This document shows, one piece after another, positions 38,101 to 49,547 of a stretch of DNA of 64,000 nt. The notes under the pieces are model-generated. The model made no database searches, had not been told where the DNA came from, and was given only the letters and a program-made list of their open reading frames with translations. A program made the position numbers and the translations under genes. This DNA comes from Mansonella perstans (lineage: Eukaryota; Nematoda; Chromadorea; Rhabditida; Onchocercidae). Within the stretch, counting starts at the first letter, position 1. The number at the start of each line of letters is the position of its first letter. Location of the stretch: positions 854,560 through 918,559 of the forward strand of contig JBAMDO010000577.1 of the NCBI GenBank assembly GCA_037074765.1. The letters are read 5' to 3'.

Positions 38101-41000
38101 TCGGAATTTTCGAAAATCATTGATCCAGAATGTAATTTTTTGGTCCTTTACATATGTAAATAACTAAAGTGAATGTTGATGATTATTTTAAATTGAAGAA
38201 CAAATAGCTCTGTTTTATTTCAACTAATAGTTAAATCTTAAATAAAGTGAACAATCGCATTTCGAAAATCATCCCAATTTTTCAATTAAATCATGAAATG
38301 ATAATGTATTAGTGATATGCTTATTCTACCATCTTTCTTTTCTTTTGGTAGTTAGCAATTTTCACCTTTTATTATTGCAAATTTAAATTTTTCAGCAAAA
38401 ATTTAAAATGCTTATAAATTTAGCCAATTTTGTCAAATGGATGTTTTTATTTTGGATCATTTGAAGTTAAACGGTTCAAAATCAGCAGTAACATAATGAA
38501 TCAAATGAATGCGTGAGATGCGTAAGTATTTCATTGATAGCAAAATAAACTGTGCAAATGATCACTGATAGATAGTAACATTGATGATTTGACCAACATT
38601 CAGTGGATCTGGAATATTTGCAAATATATCTTGCCGAAAAAAGTATAGCTAACGTAACACGGACGGAATCGTTATGAGCATCAATTGAAAATCAATTCAG
38701 ATTCACCTATATTTCATTTCTTGCTCTATTTCTCCATTTAAAGTGTGGGAGTTTGTCTCTCTCATTTTGCCATAAAAATAAAAATTGCTTTTAAATCAAA
38801 AATAAACTAAAGCTTTTTTGTCCTAAGAGGACAACGAATCATTTCTCATTCGAAAAATTTTCATTTCTTCCAAACCCTGCATGAATTGCTTTTCTCCACA
38901 ATTCAATGGAAATTGTAACACGAATCAATAATTTATGAATTTAATTTGCAAATTAAAAGTTTCTACAAAATATGTCTGAAAAATAATTTGCAAAATAAAT
39001 GTAATGAATGAAATGACTAAACAGATAAGAATTGAAAAAATAAATTTAAATTTTTTAAATGTTTCAGAAGAATTTTTTGTTGAAATTATTGTTAATGCTT
39101 TTTAATTATCTCCTTGTTAGCATTGTAATGCATGAATGGAAACTAGAAAGGAATGTTCATTTGATGAAATTTTAATTTATAAAATTCATTATAATTTGCA
39201 GTATTTAAAGATTTAATTGTACATCTCTGAAATTAATTAAGCGTCAACAGTGGCTTACTACTAGTGTCACATTATGAGCAGTTCATTAATAAGTTATTTG
39301 CATTCCACAATTGCTTAAATTTTACAAAAATTGTTAGGTTAAAGTAACTAAGCTGATTACAACTTTCTGATTGCACTGATTACATCTTTCTGAATTACAC
39401 TGATCGCATCTCTCGACCATCAGGTTTGTCCAGAATTGTTACCAATAAGAACTATTTATTATAAGACACTTTTAGTTGCCTAACAAGGGAGAACAAAGGA
39501 ATGAAAGAGCAGGCACGATAGCCTGTCGATAGGCTTTTTCATCAGGTTTATTAATTTTTCAAATCTTTTCAGACAACAACACTCTTCATTGCCGCTGCAG
39601 TCATCAGATATCATAAACTTTCTATACCTCATTAATTTATTTCATTATCATCCAATGGGTTATTTGATTTATTATTTTTCTTTCTTTTTCTCCAATTTAA
39701 CGGATATTTTATTGATGAAGTCAACTTTATTTGTTTAGCAAAATTCATCAAGTCTGCAGAGAAAATCAATTTGCCAGTGATTTAATTACTTAATGAACCA
39801 AAGCAGAATGCATATAAATTTTAATTTATATCTTTAAAAATTACACTGTAAGGGATGAAACAAAAAATATGTGCTGACAAAAGAAATTAAAAAAGTATTA
39901 GTCGAAACAACAACGATATTCTTTCACATAGCCTGGGCTACTCCTGAAGATTAATACGTAATCGACCTGGAGATAAATACGGTAATCGATATTTCTTGAA
40001 GATTAATGCGTGATCGATATTTGCTAAAGAATGCAATTTAACTAATCATAAATAAATTAATTTAAAACAAATTTTGTTTCACATTAATTAATATATTCTT
40101 GCCTGAAATTTTCATTTTTCGATTCGATGAAAATTTAGTTTTCCAAAAATATTTTCATTTCTTTTTTATATTTTTTTTCAGAAATTTTTGAGAAAATTTT
40201 CTATGCTTTTTTCCTCTCTTAATAAATTCAAATAAAGTTTGAATTAACAAATTCAAATTTTTATTTTTTTTCTTATTCGTACAATTTGATTTAATCTTTC
40301 GCATTTCTTTTTTATTTCTGAAAAAGCAAACATAATTCTACGCTTCAGTTGACACCAGTCGTGTAATATGTCTCGATTAAATTCGAAATGCACTATATAA
40401 TACCATAACATTTGTAGGCAAAAGTTACAACAGTTACACACACATGCATCAATGCATACACCAATGTATTTCTCAGTTATCTTTATTCCCAGTTAGTGAT
40501 TTATATCTATTATTGTGGTAATGGCCATGCACTTGAGGCTTTTATTTTGTAACTTCAGCCACAACGGAAGACAAAGTCTTTATTATGCAAATTTATCACT
40601 TTTTATTTTGATAACAAAAATAAATGCTTTTACTGCTATTGAATTGAAAAATGTAAAGGAAGTGGGCCCTTTGGAATATTCTCTTGAGAATCCTTTATGA
40701 ATCTTATCCCATAAAATCTATCTTACAACTTCTCAGAGAGATTTCATACTACTATCATCCTTTCCACTATTACTCATTTCAATCACCGTAAGAAGTTAAA
40801 AGCAATGCTCTTTGATGTAGAAAGCAATACTTCAGTATCGATTATGCCATTTTGAAAATTCGGAAATTTTCAACTATTTTCATTTTTTAACTGCAATGTA
40901 ATTTAAATAATAAAAAAAAAGTTCTATAAATTTAAAAAAAGAAGTTTTTATAAATTTTATTTTAATTTAATTGCCATTTCTATTGCATTTCACACAGTAC

Positions 41001-41046
41001 GAGTCATTTCAAATGAATAAAATGAGTCATTTCAAATGAATGAAAT
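41001..41046. repeat. tandem duplication of 23 bp
   Basis: GAGTCATTTCAAATGAAT plus five bases is repeated twice with one mismatch. Confidence 0.8.
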
Positions 41047-42005
41047 GAGTTAATTTATCATCTCAGTGAAGAGTGGACCGATGTGGACTACTGGGCTGAT
41101 GAACAGATCAATGGATAATTTACTTAGTATATTTCATTTTAAAAACATTATCTTACTCTATTCTTTTTTTTTCCATAATAACTCAGTTTAGCTGCCCCTA
41201 ATTCAATCAGCAATTCATTCACGTGTTAATTTCATTTGTTGTTTTCCTTTTGAAATTCAATAAATTAATCATAAGTCTAACTGTGTTTGTTAACAGCAAT
41301 CCGATTAATGAAATTAACTAATAAAACTTAATAGTCGGATTGTTATTAAAAAAGTTTGTGATTGATAAAACTTTTTGAAAACCTCCATTCTCTAAATTTT
41401 TATTCAAATTTCTTTTGAATGATTATTTTGTATAAAATCATTAATGAGTTTTTAAGCCAATCAAATGATCCAATGCAATCATTTGTTGTAATTTTAATCT
41501 ATCATTATTAGATGCATTTATCTTTTTCCTTTGATGTTATTTCAATCCATTATCATTCAATGAAAAGGGTAGACTTTCAGGAATCAGTGAAAGTAGAAGA
41601 AAAAGCAGTTATTGCAGTTGCAGTTTGCAAGTGATTTAGTTCACTTTTTCACTGCTCACAACGATACACATGCTTTTTTCAATTTTATATCTTAACAGTA
41701 TGCTTACTTCATTACTTAATACTGCTTTTAATATTATTTCTAAATAAGTGTTTAACTAATAAAACATTATTTCATCCATTCTTTTATAAATTTCCTCGCT
41801 AATTCTCTTTTAAACTTATCTGCTTATTACTATCATTATTACAATAATTAAATGTCTGGTATTATTATTGTTGTTGTTATCACTATTACTGTTATCACGG
41901 TTATTGCTTTTATTTTTATTATTATTATTACTCATTATGTGTTGCATGGCTCGTAAAATTTTTATGTACACTTTCTTACTTTATATTAATTTTTCCACCA
42001 GAAAT

Positions 42006-42221
42006 ATGAGCTTAGAAATTATCGATGAAATAAAAGCGAGCCATAATAAGACAAGTCATAATCAGTTCATTGGCGATTTTTCTTCTATCCGCCATACAGA
42101 TGATTCGGTTAAGTTCAAAAGAACAACAACTGTTGCAAAAACACATAATGTCATTTTAACAACAACAAATAGTTAATTTTAAACAACGAAAAGTATTGGG
42201 TAGTTTGCCAGAATGCAAAAT
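42006..42221 (+). pseudogene. disabled duplicate of the NCKX first exon
   Basis: This segment is a near copy of the NCKX first exon (42579-42784), about 570 bp upstream. Similarity is almost complete from CATAATCAGTTCATTGGCGA to the GAATGCAAAAT|GT donor, and the donor GT is retained. In the frame of the real exon, a CAA codon has become TAA (42157-42159). The 5' end is rearranged, with GAGCCATAAT and AGTCATAATCAG side by side. A good acceptor-like sequence (TTTTTCCACCAG) precedes an ATG at 42006. That ATG opens a different frame, which stops at 42173. It is either a dead copy or a non-productive alternative first exon. Confidence 0.85.
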
Positions 42222-42317
42222 GTAACACACCTAGATAATAACAATAGACTAGATTTAAATTTCTCGGCAAATTTTTGATAAAAATATTAACATGTAATCA
42301 ATGAATAAACGGAGAGA

Positions 42318-42421
42318 TTCATATGATACTTTATGAGACTTATTCATATGATACTTTATGAGACTCATATGATACTTTATTTTTTTCATATGATACTTTT
42401 ATTCATATGATACTTTATGAG
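42318..42421. repeat. short satellite, TCATATGATACTTTAT units
   Basis: Five copies of TCATATGATACTTT(T)AT with variable GAGAC(T)TAT linkers. It sits between the duplicated and the functional NCKX first exon, so it lies at the duplication junction. Confidence 0.9.
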
Positions 42422-42578
42422 CCTTCTACTACTTCAACATTCATAAATAACTTTTATCTGTTTTTTTTCTAATCTTTTTTAACATTTTATTGTCTTTTCC
42501 TCTCAGGATAAGTATGCTTCCATTGATACGTCTTTGTTATTTCATTTAAATTTGAAAAAGAAATTACTTGGTTGAAGG

Positions 42579-45500
42579 ATGAGAAATTACCGATTCAATA
42601 AGAAATTCATAAGACGAGCCATAATCAGTTCATTGGCGATTTTTCTTCTATCCGCCATACAGATGATTCGATTAAGTTCAAAAGAACAACAACTGTTGCA
42701 AAAACAGATAATGTCATTTCAACAACAACAAGTAGTTAATTTTAAACGACGAAAAGTATTGGGTATTTTGCCAGAATGCAAAATGTGAGGCTTGTTTTTT
42801 ATTTGTCTTTAAATTATTTCAATTAAAGAAAAGAGGTAAGTTTATTATTTCTTGTAGATCCGTTTGCTTCTGTTTAAATAATTCATCTTTCAAGTCTGTA
42901 TTTTTATTGAAAAAGAATATTATATCAGACCTTGATGCAACTAATGATACATTATACTACAGTAATGAAACAAGAAGAATTGAAACGAATTCGAAAGATT
43001 CAGGTCAATTTCCGCAGGATCAGTTTACTGTGGAACAACGACGTCATGGAGCAAGTGAATGGTTTATTAAGTTGAAATTTTGTAAAACATTTAAATTTTC
43101 ATTTACTCATAAAATTTGAACTTTTTGAAGCAGTAAATTCAATTTCTTTAATGAAATAATTATGGCAAGTTTTGCAATAACAAAATTAATTCAAGTAATT
43201 ACTATTTATAGTAATCCTACACATTATTGGTTTGATTTACATGTTCATTGCGTTAGCCATTGTTTGTGATGAATTCTTCGTACCGTCGTTGGGTGTTATC
43301 ACTGATAAGTTGGCAATCAGTGATGATGTTGCAGGTATAGGTTCATCATATTTAATTAAATGACTAACATAAGTGGATAATCTTGTTTGACAAGAAGTTA
43401 TGAATGATTGCGAATCACCGGATATTTGGAAGAAGAATTTCAAAAGTAGATGCAATCAAATTTGTCAAATTATCATAAACAGAGCGAATAATAATAGAAG
43501 TTACCAATAAGAAATCCCAAGTTACTATCAACTTTGACCTCATTCTCGTGACATCTTCCATCACTCTTTCGCCATCTCTTCTTACTTTCTTATCTAGTTT
43601 AGCTCATAATAATTTTTGAATTAATGGAAAGGTCTCATTCATACTCTAGGATATCACGAACTCCGATATTTCACTCATTTCTTGCAAATTTTATTGAAAT
43701 CATAGGCGCAACATTTATGGCTGCCGGAGGTTCAGCACCGGAATTTTTCACATCCGTGATTGGTGTTTTTATTGCCGAGAATAATGTTGGTATTGGTACC
43801 ATTGTTGGTAAATTTTGTGCCTAATTCAGACTACAGAATGACAATGAATTTTTCATCATTGTATTTTGTAAAATATATTTCAATATTTCAAAATTCAAAC
43901 CAAAACATCCTCCAAATAATTTTAACCGGATAAGATCCTTGCTAATATGTCCCATTCAATATTTCAGGTAGTGCCACCTTTAACATACTCTGTGTTCTTT
44001 CTTGTTGTGCAATATTCTCTCACAGTGTATTGCATTTAACCTGGTGGCCTTTGTTCAGGTTTTCGTTATTATTATATTCCGATTATCAGATCATAATTTT
44101 CTTCAGCATTTTAAATATAAAAGTGAAATTCGTTTCATCTCATTAGCCATTATATCTGAATTTCAAAAACAAATTTCACAAATTATAAAAATTAATTGGA
44201 TAACTTAAGCGAGCCCGATAATTTCGGTAAGTACAACTTTTGAAACATTCGGATAATCTAAACACCAGTAAGTGAACTTCTTACCTGTATCATTAAATTC
44301 TATTTTTGCAGAGATGTAGCATTTTATGTGGTAGCAATATTGGTGTTGGTTATTTCCTTCCTGGATGAACAGGTCTAATTAGCTTGTTTTGAAAAGGAAA
44401 ATTGAATTTGGATGGAATAAATGAAATGAGTAAACTGATAAATTATAATAAATAAATATTTTTGTTAATCTTTTGTAGGCAAAAAACAAAAATTCTCTGG
44501 TTAATTACTTTAGATTTTTTGGTTCGAAGCATCTGGCTTATTTTTCATCTACTTATTGTATTGTGCATTTATGAAATATAATGAAACTATCGAAAAATTT
44601 GTCAAAAACTACTTTCCGGACAAGGAATCAAGCGAAGAAAGGGCAAAAGAAGCTCCGGGAACAGTGGAAGAGGTGAAGAGAATTACATTGTCACGTTAAT
44701 AGTCCTTTAAAAAAAACCATCTATCAGTTTACTCAAACTTTTTTTTAAACAAACTAGAAAAAAGAATTAGAAAATTAGATTTGAGAATTTTAAAATTAGC
44801 AATGAAATTTCTTGTATGAAATTCCCACCGACGGATCGTTTGCTTCAGTAAGTGCGACATTTTTTCCAAACATTGGCAGGCTTTTCTACAATGACACCAA
44901 GTCATTTTTCCGAAATTTCTTCGTCGATGACAAATTGCTTAAAAAGTAACTGTCAAAACTTTCAATTGCATACTTTCGAAGTTGTCAGTTATACTTTAGC
45001 CTTAACAAACTCATTTCCTAACCAAAGAAACAAAAGCAAAAAAGAAATGATCTTCCTAATAAAGCAATAAAATTTTTGGAGAAAGTTTTTGTAAGCTTAA
45101 AAAAATTTATTTAAATTTTGAAATATTTGCCATTTAAACCTGTAATGAGATAAATTTATGAGAAGAGAAATTTAGGACGTACAGTTGTTGGAAGAGAAGA
45201 TTGAAGGCTTCAATAATTATTGACTTTTCGAACGATTATTGAGCAATTATTCTGATTAACTGAAAATTTTGTATATCAAACGTTTCAATACAGTAAATTT
45301 TGAGAAAGATAATACGGTAGTTCGATGTAATGCTGATAGTTCTGCTATTGTACCGCGGGCACAATCGCTGAAAAACAAGGTGGCACCGGATGGTCAGGAA
45401 CAACAACATACTGATGGATCAAGCAGATCCATTTCATGCATCCGATCATATGACATCTGCTCACGTCGTCAGTCTTTTCCAATTTTGCACAGTGGTGCAA

Positions 45501-48500
45501 TTTTCCGGAATAGCATTATCCAGCTTCTCTCGCAAGGTCTTGATCCACCTGAAGAAGGAATCAATGAAGGCATGTTTAAGCTATACCTATCATTTTTTGA
45601 TCAATTAATTTGGTATTTATCGATGCGAGAAAATTTATTATTTTTGATTCCTTCAAAACTCAAACTTGGTATGAATAATTTATTTATTAAATAAGTTTCA
45701 TCAAATGAATGGACATAATTACTAACAAATAAATTAGCATAAACTTCGACATTTTTTTGAAATCATTCATAATAAATAATCGTTGGAAAAAAATGATGAT
45801 CAATGGTTAGTTCATATGCTTAATATGAAATGTTATTACAACATTTAAGTTGATTTAGAATTCTGATAAAATTTAAACTTTAAACTTTCTCTTTTATTAC
45901 AAATCAAGTGACTTTTTTTCTGTCATTACTATCAAACGTCCATCAATTAAACATTCATTTAAAAGATTCAAAGTTCAATGATTTCTTTTTTGAACGAAAT
46001 ACTATAATTATTATATTTAAGCTTCAATGATTTCTTTTTTGAAAGAAATACTATAATTATTATATTTAAGCGGCCGCTTAAAATTTATAATGGCTTCAAC
46101 TTCTTAAGCGCAAACTATCATAATTGCTTTGTCAAGAGTGGCTAAATGATAACTGCGGAATTATGATAATTAACTGAGTAGTTAGTGAAGCTCACAAAAC
46201 TTTTACTTAAATTTCACTGAAAACACAAAGAACAAATGTGTCTTCCATCAGAACTTAATCATCTTCTCACCACATAAATACACAAAATCAAATTTTTTTG
46301 ATCAGAACGAAATAAATTTTTAATGCGAGTTAAAAATGGAGCAGTTTTAAATGATTGATTACTTTAATTCACTTTAATGACGGTAATTTAGATTTAACAA
46401 TTCCGTTTAGAATCAACAACTCAATTGAAATCATTTAAAGTTTCAGAAAGAAAAAAAATTGCGGGAACGAATGCAAATGCTTACAACAATTATTACGTGG
46501 CCTAAAAAATTTCTGCAAAATTTCTTCAATGATCTTTCCAAAATTTATGCCAATTATTTTGAAAATTTTTTTTTGCAAAGAAAGAACAAATTTCAAACGT
46601 ATACAAAATGATTTTATAGACTTGCAAATAATACTGTCCTTTTTTGTTTTTATCATTTGAGAATGAAAATGAAATATTTCAGGAATACAAAAGTAACTTC
46701 ATTCTGTCTTCCCTCTTAATAATTTTATTTTAGATTCAAATGAACTGAATGAAAACAATGATAGGAAGAAGCCAGCTCACATTACCCTTAGCGAAATTGT
46801 TCACGACCGCCAGTATCATCCAAACAGTCTAAAGGTTTTTCAACTAATTGCTTAATGCGATAATTAATAAATTGGAATCAACTCATAGCAGATTCTATAT
46901 ATCTAACTCAGTTTTTTATTATTATATTAGAAGCGCTAATGATATTAGTGGCGCTAATGCTACTAATGATAGTGCTTGAAGTAACTTTCCAGTTATTGTT
47001 TCTATCTGATAGTAGTCTTAAAAAATTACTTTTTAAATTTACTTGTGATAGTTCTACTCAATTAAATGAATTTTTCAAAAATTCCAAGTTAACTTAACCT
47101 TTTTCGTGTGAAAATAAACAAAATAATTTTAATTTCAGGTTAATGCGACTGGTGAAGTAGAACATAAAGATTTAGAAATGGGTCCACGAAGTAAACGCAC
47201 CTCAGTGTGCCCCAATACAACTAGCGTATCAGAAATAGTAAATTTTCCATATTCTCTATTCAAATTTTTTTCTTTTTATTCTCTTCAAACAATTATGAAA
47301 GTTTATAAAAATTAGAATCTTAAAATTATGATATTTTATTGGTATTAAAAATTACAAACAATAATTGCATACTACTAATGGACAGTGAAAAACAAAATAA
47401 AAAAAATTACGAGCAGTCGAAGTTAAAAAGAAGTAATTATAAGATTTGAATTAGTGACAATCTCGACCAGCGGGAAGATTCAGATTATAATTTTTTAGAA
47501 AGAAATATTTGAAGAAGAAAAAGAGAAGCCATTGGACATGTCATGGCCTGAGAAATTGCATCGTCAGCTTCTTTATCTAATCTTATCACCAATTTTATTC
47601 CCATTATGGGTAACACTTCCTGATGTCAGAAAGGATGTAAGGATATTTGTACAAAGCCATTTTCTCAAAAGAACATTTTTAATCGGAAAATTTATAAAAA
47701 GTTTACGGATGCGATCCAAATTGAAAGTGTTAAAAATTCAAATTAAAGCATTTCCATCAAACTTGTCTCTTTTTATTCGAGCATCACCTCTTCGTCCTGG
47801 AAAACTGTATGACTCAAATTATATTTGAAATTGTCATTTTCAATTCTAAATAGCATTTCAAACAGAATGCCCGCAAATGGTTTCCGATCACATTCATTGG
47901 TTCCATTTTCTGGATTGCATTTTTTTCATATATAATGGTTTGGATGGCTAATACCATCGGTGAAACAATTGCTATGCCTACAGAGGTAAGCAAATTTTAT
48001 TCACTCAGAACTAATTAGCTAATTAACAATGACCTAGAACTAAGAATGATATTCGTATTGTTGTTCAAGACCAAGGGATGACAATGCTGTCATTTATAAT
48101 CTCTGTTGGTGGATAATAGAGAAAGTATATCTTTTGATATTTTAAGTGTATAATATTTGGATTCTTATGAATTTTCCTGAAAAAAATGAAAAAAATAAAT
48201 TCGAAACAAATAAAATTTACTTATACAGCACGAAATGTTACATTGTATGTAAAGTAGCAAATTAAGAAAAATAAGAATAAAAACATTATTGAATATTTGA
48301 ACAAATTATATCATAAATTTAGGTGATTGGGTTGACGATATTGGCCGCTGGAACAAGCATACCTGATCTAATCACCAGGTACGATTAATTTTGATCATCC
48401 ATACCATAAAAAAAATTTAAGTGCAACATCTAATGGATTTATCGTTGAATGCAATACGTAGCATTCATGCAGTATAAATGCATGACGGGAGCGAAAAATC

Positions 48501-49547
48501 GCATAAGAACACGTTATCGGATAACCTTGATGATCTGCATGATTTCTTGAATTAATCAAAATTTTATTTTGAAATGATTTCTATGCTAAAAAATATCTTA
48601 CTGATTTTTATCATGAAGTATACAATAAATCAACACTTATCATCCCAATTTCGAATAAAATTGCTGCTTTATTGCATTCTAAAATGGTAATAATTAATTG
48701 ATTCTGGTAATAATTAATTGAATGATAAGAATTAATTGCATTCTAAAATGGTAATAATTAATGATCAAACGATAATAATTGATTGCTTAAGTGTCATTGT
48801 GGCAAGAAAAGGTCTTGGTGACATGGCTGTGTCCAGTTCAATTGGTAGTAATATTTTCGACGTATGTGTTGGGTAGGTTAATTGGTATCTTGAATTCTAA
48901 AAAATCTCTTCAAAAAATTAGTGTTTTTATATGAATACGTCTACACCTCAGGTCGTTATCTGAATTTGGAGGAAGAGCGGTAGGGATAGAAATGAAATTC
49001 CGAATTTGCTAATGGATAATATACGTGGCTAAAATATATACAGATGTGTCAGGTCACACATCATTTTGCTTCTTTTTTGCAGGCTACCGGTCCCCTGGTT
49101 ATTATTTTTCATCATTGAACCTCTTCGTAATCCTGGTACCGCTCAGGATTATGTTTCAGTTTCCAGGTAATAATTTCAGATTCTTGAAGAATTCTTATTT
49201 TTCTTTTTTTCAATTCAAAATCTTTCGTTGCAAAAAGTGAACGTGACACAATTTTTCATCAAAGTTTTTTTCAGCGACATTTACTACAATTCCATTCATT
49301 CGAAAAAGGATTTTGATTAAAAAAAAAAAAAAAAAGACTGAATTTTAACATTTGCAGTAACGGTTTGATATGCAGTGTTGGTATGCTTCTCATCATGCTT
49401 GTCGTACTTGTCGCAGCTATTGGTTTGTCAGATTGGAAAATGAATAAATTATTCGGATTTATTATGATTATGTCATATGTTTCATTTTGTATTTTTGCTG
49501 TGATCCTTGAGATGGGTTATTTTTCATGTCCACTCAGACTATGTTAA
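42579..49547 (+). CDS. K+-dependent Na+/Ca2+ exchanger (NCKX, SLC24 family)
   Basis: About 700 residues. Exons: 42579-42784, 42858-43054, 43212-43334, 43706-43807, 43968-44058, 44312-44372, 44514-44672 (or 44694), 45294-45569, 46734-46834, 47139-47237, 47499-47636, 47866-47985, 48323-48378, 48792-48872, 49083-49166, 49358-49547. The N-terminus has a signal-anchor-like segment. The alpha-1 repeat carries [17 protein letters not shown] and the alpha-2 repeat [19 protein letters not shown], with the conserved Glu and Asp of the cation site; [20 protein letters not shown] follows. A long cytoplasmic loop ([14 protein letters not shown], then acidic) separates the two membrane halves. The family exports Ca2+ and K+ in exchange for Na+ at the plasma membrane. 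Two loop junctions are unsure. Exon 45294 enters in phase only if the previous exon runs to 44694. The donor at 45570 is GC, or else GT at 45538. A possible extra exon lies at 44849-44945. Confidence 0.94.
45974..46082. repeat. 49-bp tandem duplication ending in an 18-bp NotI palindrome
   Basis: Two 49-bp units starting at 45974 and 46023, differing at a few bases, each ending TATATTTAAGC. The second runs into TTTAAGCGGCCGCTTAAA (46065-46082), a perfect palindrome containing GCGGCCGC. It lies in an NCKX intron. Confidence 0.85.
48671..48784. repeat. GGTAATAATTAAT repeats in an NCKX intron
   Basis: ATTGCATTCTAAAATGGTAA occurs twice, with further GTAATAATTAATTG and GATAATAATTGATTG variants between and after. 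The block stops about 8 bp before the acceptor of exon 48792. Confidence 0.8.

Larger units (their letters stand above)
33732..42005. other. 8-kb gene-poor region
   Basis: No gene is supported. The longer open frames (for example 36296-36631 minus and 36721-36978 plus) have skewed composition, no splice context and no family resemblance. Contents noted: a T tract near 34700, an AG microsatellite (35126-35160), a degenerate repeat with GAAGATTAAT..GT.ATCGA units (39944-40025), a 23-bp tandem duplication (41001-41046) and ATT-rich simple sequence (41857-41935). Confidence 0.45.

Noticed and set aside
38590..38720. Cysteine-containing minus-strand open stretch
   Set aside because: No start and no phase-compatible partner exons. 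The cysteine spacing matches no family I know.
39545..39630. Minus-strand ATG frame with a CCC run, and an opposing plus-strand acceptor
   Set aside because: Both readings are short and contradict each other. No further exon connects to either.
41868..42176. 102-residue plus-strand open frame beginning with a leucine-rich stretch
   Set aside because: Its start is translated ATT/GTT microsatellite and its end is the NCKX exon duplicate read in the wrong frame.
45269..45694. 141-residue continuous frame as a stand-alone gene
   Set aside because: Its middle is the NCKX loop exon ([14 protein letters not shown]). The ends run into intron sequence.
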